Source: Myxocyprinus asiaticus
Lineage: Eukaryota; Chordata; Actinopteri; Cypriniformes; Catostomidae
DNA: 64,000 bases
Reading direction: 5' to 3'
NCBI RefSeq assembly: GCF_019703515.2
Contig: NC_059379.1
Coordinates: 23,921,880 to 23,985,879, forward strand
Below are positions 34,271 through 44,520 of this stretch, piece after piece. The translations under genes and the position numbers were made by a program. Position 1 is the first letter of the stretch; every line of letters starts with the position of its first letter. Below the pieces are notes generated by a model, which worked only from the letters and a program-made list of their open reading frames with translations, made no database searches and was not told the origin of the DNA.

Positions 34271-34991
34271 TTTCCATCCTTAAGCAAAACTAAAACACAA
34301 TCATTTTGAGAATATATCTTGTCCATCAAATGCAGTAGCCTGTTTAGTGTTTCTCGACAGCTTGCTGCAACATTATTGAACACTTTTTAATATAACATGT
34401 TTTATTAAACCTCTCCACAGAAACTTTCATCTCTCTGTAACTTGCCTTTTGAATAATTGCTAATAGCTTAATGTTTTAATTAGTGCTTTAGGCCTTGGGA
34501 TCGGTGCAGTGAAGTGTTGTTCCAAAATCAAGCTGATTACATTATTAGGCACTTTTACAGGGCACTGAAGCAAAACTAATTCATATGAAAATACCTCAGA
34601 AATGTATCAACATACACACTGGAGTATTAATAACAAGGGTCAGCTTGTCAATGAACTGCACTTTTCCAGCTAAAACTTTTCAATAATCTAACCACAACTA
34701 CATTAACATCTTATTTAGAACAACAACAATTAAAATGTAAGAATAAACCATTGATTATAAATCACATTAGAATTGTTTTTATAAAATGCATTATTTGTAG
34801 CCTCTTGTTACTGGGTATTTCTCAGAATTAAGACAGAATTGGATTGTTGTAATTTTGTAAAATAAATAATCATACACTCACTGTTAAACATTTCTGTAAA
34901 TTTACGGCCGAATTCTAACAGCAATCTACTGTAATTCTTAAATACAAACTTTTTCTGTAAAAAAAAAAAAGTGTTGCATTCTGGGAGATAA
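34271..34991. other. non-coding stretch
   Basis: AT-rich sequence without recognisable features. The last five bases (GATAA, 34987-34991) are the target duplication of the next element. Confidence 0.5.
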
Positions 34992-35909
34992 TGTAACGGT
35001 AGCAAGACAAACAGACCCAAATGCAGAGGAACAGTTCAAAGGATTTATTTACAATAAATGTGAGCAGTCATTGTGAATGTCGAGGAATAGATTCATGGAA
35101 TCCTCCATTGAAGCTTAGTGAGGTGCAGAACGATGCACAGCAGGGTGATATAGCTCACGACACGCTGGCAAAGACAAGGTATTCTCCGTGGAAACCCAGC
35201 TGACACGCAGCGAACTAGAAAGGCAACCACACACCCGACACACGGACAACCAACAGATACACGAGAGAGGACCAGCTAGGCAGAGAGAGTGAGGTTAGTT
35301 ACTTCACACCAAACAACAATCTAGCAAGACATTCAGTCAGCACTGAACTACATTTAACATTCAATCAAACAATCCAGCAAAGGACATGGCACACGATGGG
35401 ATTAATATAGGCATAAACAAACAAGGGGCAGGCACCACTCGCAGCTGAAAGTTGCCATGATTAGCGTTCCCATGGAAACAATCAGGGTTCCCATGGAAAT
35501 GCTGATTCTGTGTGCCAGCGTCACCTGAAACACATGAGGGTGAAATTGTCAACACACTTGGAACAAAAAAACAGAACATAGATCATGAGTGTCCGGATCC
35601 CAACACAGACCAAAATCAAACCAGACAGAAAGTCAGAATCCAGACACCATGCCCCGAACATGAAACACAAGACAGACAGGGAACGATGATGTCACGGTCC
35701 TCGTCAGACAAAAACCCAACCTGACAAGGTGACAAGACCATGACATCACCGGAGAGCACATGGCAGTAACTCGTGCATGGTGGTCACTAACAACTGGACC
35801 CGTGAATTCACACAAAGAACGTACATGAAACATGAGACAGACAGGGGACGGTGATGCCATAGTCCCATCAGACAGAAACCCAACCTGACAAGGTGACAGG
35901 ACCGTGACA
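34992..35909 (-). repeat. 3' LTR
   Basis: 918 bp. The minus strand begins TGTCACGGTCCTG and ends CTACCGTTACA. It contains two copies of a unit of about 164 bp (starting near 35715 and 35879), a TATA-like motif near 35402 and an AATAAA signal at about 35043-35048. It is about 90% similar to the 5' LTR by eye. Confidence 0.88.
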
Positions 35910-35925
35910 GTATCCCCCCAAAGGG
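35910..35925 (-). other. polypurine tract
   Basis: Minus strand CCCTTTGGGGGGATAC directly upstream of the 3' LTR, the expected plus-strand primer site. It fixes the element's orientation. Confidence 0.8.
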
Positions 35926-36085
35926 ACACCTCCTGGTGTCCCAAACGGGAACATAAAAAATACAAATAAAACACAAGACAAACAAAATGAGAACTAAAAA
36001 AGAACAGAAAACACAACAGAAAGGGAGGGAAACCAGGGAGGGAGTTTAAGTAAAGGGGTGTGTTCCGGAGGCCTGGGAGGAGGCC

Positions 36086-37745
36086 TCAGGGCAGAGGGGA
36101 CAGTGAGCTAGGCAGCAGCCGCTGGACAGAGTTCAAGGGGGAGTGACTCGGGGGTGGAGCCATGGATGGCTCAGGCACGGATGCTGCCCATGACAGGGGA
36201 ATGGCCTCCGCAGCCATGAGCACTTGCAGCTGCAACTGGGGAGTAGCCTCCATGGCCATGGGCATCGACAGAGGCTGGGGAATGGCCTCCATGGCCGTGA
36301 GCACCAACAGAGACTGGGGAATGGCCTCTGTGGCCATGAGTACAGGTAGTGACAAGGAAACGCTTCTGTGGTCATGGGCACTGGCAGTGACAGGGAAATG
36401 ACCCCATGGACGTGAGCACAGACAGTGAGAGGGGAATGACCTCCGTGGTAGTGGGCACCGGCAGGGACAGGTCAACAGCCTCTGTGGCTGTGGGCACAGA
36501 CAGTGACAGGGGAGCAACCTCTGTGTCCGTGGGCACTAGCAGTGGCAGGGGAACGGCCTCCATGGCTGTGAGCACAGGTAGTGACAGGGAAACAGCTTTC
36601 GTAGCTGTGAGCACTGACAGTGACAGGGGAACAGCCTCCATGGCTGGGAGGACTGGCAGTGACAGGGTTGCAGCCTCCGTGTCTGTGAGCACAGGCAGTG
36701 ACTGGGGAACAGCCTCCGCAGCTGTGAGCACAGGCAGTGACTGGGGAACAGCCTCCGCAGCTGTGAGCACTGGCAGTGACAGGGAAACAGCCTCCATGGC
36801 TGTGAAGACCGACATGGACTGAGGAACTGCCTTTGTGGCTGTACGCAAAGGCAGTGGCCGGGGAACAACCTCCGTGGTTGTGGGCACTGACAGGGGAAGG
36901 TCAACAGCTTCCATGGCTGTGAACACAGGCAGTGACAAGGGAACGACCTCCATGGTTGTGAGTACAGACAGTGACAGGGAGTGACCTCCATGGTAGTGGG
37001 CACCAGCATAGACAGGCCAACAGCCTCCATGGCTGTGGGCACAAACAGTGACAGGGGAATGACCTCCATGGTCATGGGCACTGGCAGTGACAGGTCAACA
37101 GCCTCTGTGGCTGTGGGCACAGACAGTGACAGGGGAGCAACCTCTGTGTCCGTGGGCACTGGCAGCGGCAGGGGAACGGCCTCCATGGCCATGAGCACAG
37201 GTAGTGACAGGGAAACAGCTTCTGTAGCTGTGAGCACTGACAGTGACAGGGGAACAGCCTCCATGGCTGGGAGGACTGGCAGTGACAGGGTTGCAGCCTC
37301 CGTGTCTGTGAGCACAGGCAGTGACTGGGGAACAGCCTCCGCAGCTGTGAGCACAGGCAGTGACTGGGGAACAGCCTCCACGGCTGTGAGCACTGGCAGT
37401 GACAGGGAAACAGCCTCCGTGGCTGTGAACACCGACATGGACTGGGGAACAGCCTTCGTGGCTGTACGCACAGGCAGTGGCCGGGGAACAACCTCCGTGG
37501 TTGTGGGCACTGACAGGGGAAGGTCAACAGCTTCCATGGCTGTGAGCACAGGCAGTGACAAGGGAACAACCTCCGTGGTCGTGAGCACTGACAGTGACAG
37601 GGGAATGACCTCCATGGTCATGTGCACCAGCAGAGACAGGTCAACAGCCTCTGTGACTGTGGGCACAGACAGTGACAGGGGGACAACCTCCATGGTCGGG
37701 GCACTGGCAGTGACAAGGAAACAGCCTCAGTGGCTGTGAGCACAG
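36086..37745 (-). repeat. 39-bp minisatellite, larger block
   Basis: About 40 tandem units of 39 bp (plus strand form close to GGAACAGCCTCCATGGCTGTG followed by AGCACAGGCAGTGACAGG). On the minus strand each unit encodes 13 residues, of the type TEAVPLSLPVLTA. Because 39 is a multiple of three, all frames stay open on both strands, which produces spurious long frames. A higher-order repeat of about 16 units is visible: 36471-36720 and 37094-37340 are nearly identical, offset by 623 bp. Confidence 0.93.
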
Positions 37746-38023
37746 TAAGGGAAACTTGGTGGTTTGAGGGATCGAGCCCTATTCATTTTAATTGCCATTG
37801 GACCCATAGTAGGGGCACTGGATCGGACCCCTTCTGTGGACTCCCACTTGGCTACTAACCTGGAGGCCATCTGTCACTTTGCCATTACTTTGGGGTAAGT
37901 TTCATTTTCCTCTTTACCTCGCCATATGGACACCTCCAGGGGCACTCTCGAGTTGTCATGGTCACTTTGGAGCATGCCCACAAACCACCTACTGCCCACA
38001 GGGCATTTAGTAATGTAAACAGC

Positions 38024-38290
38024 GTCCACAGAGCCCCTTTTTGTCCCCCTAACCACTAGTCCTTCCTGTGTACACGAACGCACTTCCTGTGTCTCCCTTA
38101 CCCACTAGTCTTTATCATAGTCTTCCTCTTGTCCACAAACTCACTTCCTGTGTCCCCCTTACCCACTATTCTTCTAAATGGGCTTCCTGTTGTCCACAAA
38201 CTCACTTCCTGTGTCCCCCTTACCCCTATTTTTACTCATAGTCTTCCTTCCATCCACAGAACCACTATTTGTCCCCTTACCCACTAAATA
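38024..38290 (+). repeat. 61-bp minisatellite
   Basis: GTCCACAAACTCACTTCCTG-type units start at about 38070, 38131, 38192 and 38251, with a degenerate unit at 38024. Period 61 bp. Confidence 0.85.
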
Positions 38291-38457
38291 CCACTTTGGC
38301 ATGCCTTTGCCCCCAGTGTGCCCCCGATACCATACATTGCCCTAATTTGTGCTGGGCAGTGCCCAGGCATCCCACATGCCCCCTATAATTGTGTTTTAGG
38401 CATTCCTGACAAAAAATTTTTTTCTTTCAATCCATTTCCTTATGAGGCACACGTGCA

Positions 38458-38630
38458 AAATATGTTGTTTCTAAGGGCCCTACGATGAAGCATTCAAAGC
38501 CCCTAGGTCTTAGCATCAAATTTAAGGTTATTTTCACCAGGTCACACAGGAAGTGCCCACGTAAAATGTATTTTAATGGTGGCAAATACATGGTCCATGG
38601 ACAGTCATTTTTTGCTAATTATAAGTTTTT
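38458..38630 (+). repeat. direct repeat, copy 1 (pair with 39513-39680)
   Basis: About 170 bp nearly identical to 39513-39680, starting at AATATGTTGTTTCTAAGG and running to CTAATTATAAGTTTTT. A third, diverged relative lies at 38845-38960. Confidence 0.92.
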
Positions 38631-39512
38631 CTGTGCCCGCCCAGAGTTCTTTAAAGGTGTTTTCTAACGTTCACCCAAAACGTCACTGAAATTGTTAGCC
38701 CTCAAAGTATGTCTTCAAGAGGCCCATGAGGGGTCACTCTGTGAAATTTGGGGTCTCTGGGACCTCTGGGCACACTGCCAGGGTGCATCCCACGGGCAAT
38801 TTATTCCATTAATTTCTATAGGTGTTTCGTGGACACCCCCAAGTCTTAGCCCCAAAGTTAAGATTATTTTCACCAGGTCACACATGAACTGCCCACGTGC
38901 AATCTATTTCAAGGCCACCAAACAGGTGGTCCATGAACAGTCATTTTTCATGCAAAATCTAAATTTTCAAGACTTGTGAGTTATGTAAACATGTTCAATG
39001 GGAAGCCGTGAGTGCTGTGCATATGGTTAAATCCCAAAACTCATCCTAATAACTATAAATTATCTGATGAATGTACTAGTGCATTTAGGCCTCTCAGGCA
39101 GTCTGTCTCATAGGCTTCTATGACAGGCAGAGAGATCTACTGAAAATAATGAAAAAAACTTTTTTTGCATCCTAGGCCTTAGTCCTCTTAGTATGACCTG
39201 TCAGCATGTGAAATTTGGGGTCTGTAGAACCTCACGGAGTGATGCTACAGTGCATCCCACCTACAGTTTATACCATTCATTTTCTCTAGCGGCTTGGTGG
39301 ACACCACTTAGAAAGCTCCAAATGACTCCAATTTGAAATATTTTGTTTCTCAGGGGCCCCCACGTAAGTGTGCAAAGTTTGAAGTCTGAATGACTTCGTT
39401 AAGTGCTTAATTGGCTGACTTGTGAATGAAAAGTGACAGTTTTTTTTCTATAATATTTTTCTTGATTCTTTTAAAAGTACTTCCCAAACTCTGAGGGACA
39501 CTGCTTTTTAAT

Positions 39513-39680
39513 ATGTTGTTTCTAAGGACATACGATGAAGCATTCAAAGCCCCTAGGTCTTAGCATCAAATTTAAGGTTATTTTCACCAGGTCACACAGG
39601 AAGTGCCCACGTAAAATGTATTTTAATGGTGGCAAATACATGGTCCATGGACAGTCATTTTTTGCTAATTATAAGTTTTT
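39513..39680 (+). repeat. direct repeat, copy 2
   Basis: Near-identical to 38458-38630, with about 1050 bp between corresponding points, indicating a recent segmental duplication inside the block. Confidence 0.92.
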
Positions 39681-39689
39681 CAAAGTTGT

Positions 39690-40268
39690 AAGTTACATAA
39701 ATGCATTTATAGGAGTCCCCTGAGTGTTTTACATGATGTTTTATTGATAATATTACATGCAAATGGCAAGAAAAGCCATAAACATGATTGTCCACAGACC
39801 ACCTATTTGCTGCACTACAAATAAATTGCACGTGGGCACTTCCTGTCTTTTTGCTTAGTCTTGTAGGAAGTGTCCATTTACAATTTATTTTAATTGTGGC
39901 AAATACGTGGTTTGCGTACAATCGTTTTAATGCAAATTATACATTATTATAGTAAGTTGCATAAATGGGTTCCATTGAGTATGTTGAGTGATATACTTGA
40001 TGTTTTATTGATAATATTACATACAAATAGAAAAGCCATACAAATGACTGTCCACAAACCATGTATTTGCCACCATTAAAATAAATTGCAAGGAAGTGCC
40101 CACGTACAATTTATTTTAATGGTGGCAAATACATGGTTCGTGGACAGTCATTTTAAAGTTAATTATGCTTTTTTAAGAGTTGTAAGTTACATGCATGCAT
40201 TTATAGGAGTGTCCTGAAGGTCATACATGATGTTTTATTGATAATATTTGATATAAATGCTAATAAAG
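39690..40268. repeat. tandem array with 230-264-bp spacing and palindromes
   Basis: GATGTTTTATTGATAATATT recurs at 39735, 39999 and 40229. Between recurrences lie inverted copies of TATTTGCCACCATTAAAATA-type sequence. The array ends where the 39-bp minisatellite resumes. Confidence 0.82.
40045..40150. repeat. long near-perfect hairpin
   Basis: Arms 40045-40088 and 40107-40150 are reverse complements over 44 bases with one mismatch that would pair as G-U in RNA. The loop is 18 bases. It lies within the tandem array. Confidence 0.92.
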
Positions 40269-40619
40269 TCATATAAAGTCTGTGGTCATGGGCACCAGCA
40301 GGGACAGGTCAACAGCCTCTGTGGCTGTGGGCACAGATATTAACAGGGGAACAACCTCTATGGTTGGGGGCACTGGCAGTTACAGGGAAACGAAGAAACA
40401 GGGAATGGCTTCCATGGCCATGGGCACTGGCAGCGGCAGGGGAACGGTCTCGGTGACCGTGGGTGCTGGCAGTAGCAGGGGAACGCCTCAGTGACCGTGG
40501 GCACAGGCAATGCAGGGGATCGGCCTCAGTGACCGTGATCACTGGCAGCAGCAGGGAAACGGCCTCCGTGGTTGTGGGCACTGGTAGCAGCAGGGGAACG
40601 GCCTCAGTGACCATGGATG
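40269..40619 (-). repeat. 39-bp minisatellite, smaller block
   Basis: Seven to nine degenerate units continuous with the end of the gag frame, encoding TEAVPLLLPVPTT-type repeats on the minus strand in the same frame as gag. Confidence 0.85.
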
Positions 40620-41184
40620 CTGTCAGCGACTGAGGAGCGGGTGCCTGGCTCCTTCTCCACCTCCTAAGGGCGGTGATAGGTTCATCACACTGCAGCAGGG
40701 CCGGATCAAACACTTAGCAGAGCTCCGTGGCTAATGCTAAGAATGATGTGTAACAAGGACGTCCATTGTCCCACATGGTGGTTCCCTAATCAGCAGCCTT
40801 TCCAGTCAGGAGCAGGATGACGTAAGCCAACTTCATTCTCTCCGACGGGAAAGCAGACTGCTGTGATGTGAAGAACAATGAACATTGTGAAAAGAATGCG
40901 CTACAGGATTCAGCCTCACCTGAATACGGGGCTGGAAAGGGAATACAGGCTTCTGAGTGTCCAGAAACATGGGGAACTGCCAGAGCCGGTGAAGATGCTT
41001 CCTGAGAGGGGCCAGCATCGGGAGATAGGCGGAGCTGCTGCATGACAGAGATGAGCCCGGTGAGCTGTGAAGCCATCATCTCCAGAGCCCAGTTAGATGT
41101 GGAAATTTGATCCTGTTGATGTCCCAGCAAAGCTCCCTGCTGAGAGAGGGCAGAGCGAAGAGTGGATTCCTCCGCTGGGTCCAT
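40309..41184 (-). pseudogene. Gag-like protein running into 13-residue repeats
   Basis: Gag forms the retroelement particle. The start at 41184 (MDPAEESTLRSAL) follows the 5' LTR by 17 bases. Residues 1-60 include a helical, Gln-rich segment, then FPAPYSGEAESCSAFFSQCSL and FPSERMKLAYVILLLTGKAA, which match the capsid-type domain of fish Ty3/gypsy Gag. The same frame continues past a TAG at about 40786 and a TAA at about 40714 into MFDPALLQCDEPITALRRW and then directly into TEAVPLLLPV-type 13-residue repeats. No zinc knuckle or protease is seen. With two stops it is a pseudogene, but the collinear frame implies that the ancestral product was Gag with a repetitive tail. Confidence 0.78.
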
Positions 41185-41201
41185 GCTTGGTTGGATTGTT
41201 C

Positions 41202-42159
41202 TGTTATGGGCGATAGCTAGACAAACAGACCCAAATGCAGGGGAACAGTTCTAAGGATTTATTTAAAATAAATGTGAGCAGTCACTGTGGATGTCGAGGA
41301 ATAGATTTGTGGTAACCCAGCTGACATGCAGCAAACTGGAAGGAAACCACACACCCGACACGCAGGCAACCAACAGATACACGAGACAGGACCAGCTAGG
41401 CAGCAAGAGTGAGGTTAGTTACTTCACACCAAACAACAATCTAGCAAGACATTCAGTCAACACTGAACTACATATTACATTCAATCAAGCTATCCAGCAA
41501 AGGACATGACACACGAGAGGATTAATATAGGCATGAACAAACAAGGGACAGGCACCGCTCGCAGCTGAATGTTGGCATGATCAGCATTCCCATGGAAACA
41601 ATTAGGGTCCCCGTGGAAACACTGATTCCGCATGCCAGAGGCACCTGAAACACATGAGGGTGAAAACCTGAACACGCTTGGAACAAAACAAACAGAACAT
41701 GGAGCATGAGTGTCTGGATCCCGACACAGACCAAAACTGAACCAGACAGGAAGTCAGGATCCAGACACCATGCCTCGGACACGAATCACAAGACAGAAAC
41801 CCAACCTGACAAGGTGACAGGACCGTGACACCACCGGACAGTGCACGGCAGTAACTCATGCACGGCAGTCATTAACAGCTAGACCCATGCGCTCACACAA
41901 AGAACATACACAAAACACGAGACAGACAGGGGACGATGATGCTACGGTCCTCATCAGGCAAAAACCCAACCTGACAAGGTGACAGGACCGTGACATCACC
42001 GGAGAGCGCACGGCGGTAACTCGCGCATGGCGGTCACTAACAACCGGACCCGTGCGCTGACACAAAGAATGTACACGAAGCACAAGACAACCAGGGGATG
42101 ATGATGCCACAGTCCTGTCAGACAGAAACCCAACCTGACAAGGTGACAGGACCGTGACA
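41202..42159 (-). repeat. 5' LTR
   Basis: 958 bp. It has three copies of the 164-165-bp unit (near 41800, 41965 and 42129) where the 3' LTR has two, and lacks about 100 bp present in the 3' LTR at about 35095-35195. Adjacent GATAA at 42160-42164 is the target duplication. Confidence 0.88.
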
Positions 42160-42182
42160 GATAAAGAGCAGGCTCTGTCCCA

Positions 42183-43475
42183 GATCCAGCTCTCGCCAAG
42201 TTGGTAGACCTGGACTTTATTCCCACCCTGACTAGAGGTCCCATGCCTGCCACAGTTACCATTCCAGAGCCAGAGCCTGTAGCCTCGACCATCCCAGAGC
42301 CAGAGCCTGTAGCCTCGACCATCCCGGAGCCAGAGCCTGTAGCCTTGACCGTCCCAGAGCCAGAGTCTTTAGCCTCGACCATCCCAGAGCCAGTAGCCTC
42401 GTCCATCCCAGAATCAGAGCCTGTAGCCCCATCTGTCCCAGATCCAGCTCTCGCCAAGTTGGTAGACCTGGACTTTACTCCCACTCTGATCCCCACACTG
42501 ACTACCCTTCACCCTCCACTGGTTCCAGCCAGCATAATGGACACCCTGGTTCTTTCCTGTGTCCTATCCCTTCCTCTTCCACTGGCTCCACTTAGGACAT
42601 TCGCTCCTCCTCCTCCTCCCTCTGTTCAGCCAGTTCCCCTCAAGTCACTGGCTCGACCATCGGCCCAGTTGACTCCACAGACAAGGGGATCCGTCGACCC
42701 ACCGACTCTGCCTTGGCCCTCTGAACCCTGGACTCTGCCTTGGCCCTCCGATTCCTCTTCATCACCTCTGCTCTATGCCCCCTCATCTCCACTGTGGGCC
42801 ATTAGCCTATCGGCATCACCGGGGTCCCTTATCCCTCTAGTTCCGCCTTGGTAATCGGTCACCTGGCTCCGCCTTTGGCTTCACCAGGGACCTCCTTCCC
42901 TCTGGCTCCGCCTTGGTCCTCAGTCCCACCGGCTCCGCCTCATTCCTCCGATCCCCCAGCTCCACCTTGGTCCTCCGAGTCTTCGGCGCTGCCTCGGCCC
43001 TCCGAGCCTCTGGCTCCACCATGGTCCTTCAGGCCTTCTGCTTCGCTCCGGGCACTAAGATCCCCAGTTCTGCCCCTCTCACGGCTCCACCTTCCATGGC
43101 TCCACCTTCCATGGCTCTGCCCCTCAAGCCTCTCATGGCTCCGCCTTCCATGACTCCGCCTTCCTTGGCTCCACCTCCCTTGGTTCCACCCCTGAGCCTT
43201 CCATGGCTCTGCCTTCCTTGGCTCCACCTCCATTGGTTCCGTCCCTCGAACTTTCCATGGCTCCACCTCCCTTGGCTCCACCTCTCATGATTCAGCCTCC
43301 CAGGCCTCCTGACCCTGTCCCTGCTCTGTGGCCTCCTCCCAGGCCTCCTGAACCTGTCCCAGTCCTGAGGCCGCTCCCCAAACCTCCTGACTCCACCCCT
43401 GTCTTTTGGTCACCTGTTTCCTCCTGCCCCTCCATCTTTAGGTGCCAGGAGTTGCCTTGTAAAGGGGGGGGGGGG
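42183..43475 (+). pseudogene. proline-rich repeat coding region of LTR element
   Basis: Open from before 42201 to about 42854 and in shifting frames to 43478. It starts with a 30-bp tandem repeat (PEPEPVASTI per unit) at 42260-42420, set within a duplicated segment (42183 and 42441 share GATCCAGCTCTCGCCAAGTT). Further on, repeats of PPAPPWSS type (GGCTCCGCCTTGGTCCTC) fill 42850-43280 and RPPEPVPVL-type repeats follow. No enzymatic domain is visible. Its place, immediately before the polypurine tract, matches that of the repetitive coding segments in the two other LTR elements here. Confidence 0.6.
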
Positions 43476-43478
43476 TAA

Positions 43479-43817
43479 TGTCATGTTCTGTCTCCCTTAT
43501 GTTTACCTTGGACTCTTATTTTGAAGTTTCCTCCCGGACTACATCTCCCACAGTGCACTACCCTCATCACTACCAGCTGTTCCTCATCATCCTCACCTGT
43601 CTTCCATCCCCTCATTAGTTCTTTTGTGTATAAATACCCTACAGTTTTGTTCATTGGTTGTCAGTTCTTATCCATGTAAAGCTTGTGTTAGTTTGTTGAT
43701 TTTGTTTATGGCACGCCACGTTGTCTTATATCTTCATCTTCTTCATTAAAGTCTGCAAATAGATACATCGCCTCTCTCGACTCTCCTTCTTCATCATCTC
43801 TACCACAACTTGTGACA
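43479..43817 (+). repeat. LTR of the proline-rich element
   Basis: 339 bp, TGTCATGTTCTG to CTTGTGACA. It contains TATA-like GTGTATAAATACC near 43625 and AATAAA-like ATTAAAG near 43745, compatible with promoter and polyadenylation functions. No second LTR is in the window. Confidence 0.75.
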
Positions 43818-43944
43818 CTCTGCCTGTGATCACCATTACAAACTGTGATGTGCTGGTGATGACATTTTTGCAAAAATAAACCTAGCTTCATCGGTGACTT
43901 GCAGGTCTAGCTGGATGAAGTAAAATATCATCAAAATAATTTAA

Positions 43945-44462
43945 CCCTTATGCACTGTTCGGTCATTTTTGACCAAAATCGATTATATTTCTTCAATAAA
44001 TCTTTTTTCCTTTATTTGACGGGTACGAGACTTGGTGACTTTTTTTCCATTTCATATCTGAACACACACAAAAAAAGTTGATTTGATCATTCTAAGTGGT
44101 AGAAAAAAAAGGCACACTTGCACTGTTCCCGGTCAAAAGTGACCGCCATAGGAAATTAATGCATAATTAATTACTGTATATAAAATCTAAAAAAACAGCC
44201 ACAATGCAGAAAAAACACACACAGACATGAAGGGGTGAGACAAAACATCAAGAGTGCAAAACACAAACACACACAAACAGGCACAAACATACACACACAC
44301 AAAACTAAACTTGTCAGACTATAAAACAAAACAATTCTTTTGAAATTTGTAAAAAAAATAAAAAAAAAAAAAAAAAAAAAAACATTCAGCCACAATGCAG
44401 AACACACACATACCAAAATGAATTGGTGAGACAATAGCACATCTACAACGCTGGACATGCGT

Positions 44463-44520
<58 letters not shown>

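Larger units (their letters stand above)
37757..40268. other. 2.5-kb block of foreign repeats splitting the minisatellite
   Basis: Minisatellite sequence stops near 37745-37757 and resumes near 40268 with related units. Between them lie a 61-bp minisatellite (38024-38290), two near-identical copies of about 170 bp (38458-38630 and 39513-39680), and a tandem array with 230-264-bp spacing (39690-40268) containing palindromes. No coding frame is convincing. It looks like a nested mobile or satellite element of unknown class. Confidence 0.6.
34992..42159 (-). mobile_element. LTR retrotransposon (gypsy-type), gag plus minisatellite, no pol
   Basis: Two long direct repeats (34992-35909 and 41202-42159) bound the element, which is flanked by a perfect 5-bp duplication GATAA (34987-34991 and 42160-42164). 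LTRs read on the minus strand begin TGTCACGGTCC and end in TTACA or TAACA. Inside, in transcription order, are a gag-like frame (41184-40620), a 39-bp minisatellite, a 2.5-kb foreign block, the rest of the minisatellite and a polypurine tract next to the 3' LTR. No protease, reverse transcriptase or integrase sequence is visible, so the element is non-autonomous and must have been copied with help in trans. Confidence 0.88.
42165..43817 (+). mobile_element. 3' part of a second LTR element
   Basis: Proline-rich repetitive coding sequence (42165-43470), a polypurine tract (AAAGGGGGGGGGGGG, 43461-43475) and an LTR (43479-43817, TGTCATG to TGTGACA) lie in plus orientation. The 5' part is absent. 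The upstream boundary coincides with the insertion point of the 34992-42159 element, but sequence left of that element does not continue it. Confidence 0.72.

Noticed and set aside
36406..37739. Long plus-strand frames rich in Thr-Gly-Ser-Asp repeats
   Set aside because: They are the reverse strand of the 39-bp minisatellite, whose length keeps every frame open. The gag-like frame leads into the minus-strand phase.
36086..37745. Regularly spaced repeats resembling a CRISPR array
   Set aside because: There are no unique spacers; whole 39-bp units are tandemly repeated, and the context is a vertebrate genome.
44319..44382. Poly-A run as a retrotransposon tail
   Set aside because: It lies inside the TTAA-flanked element with no LINE or SINE sequence upstream on either strand.
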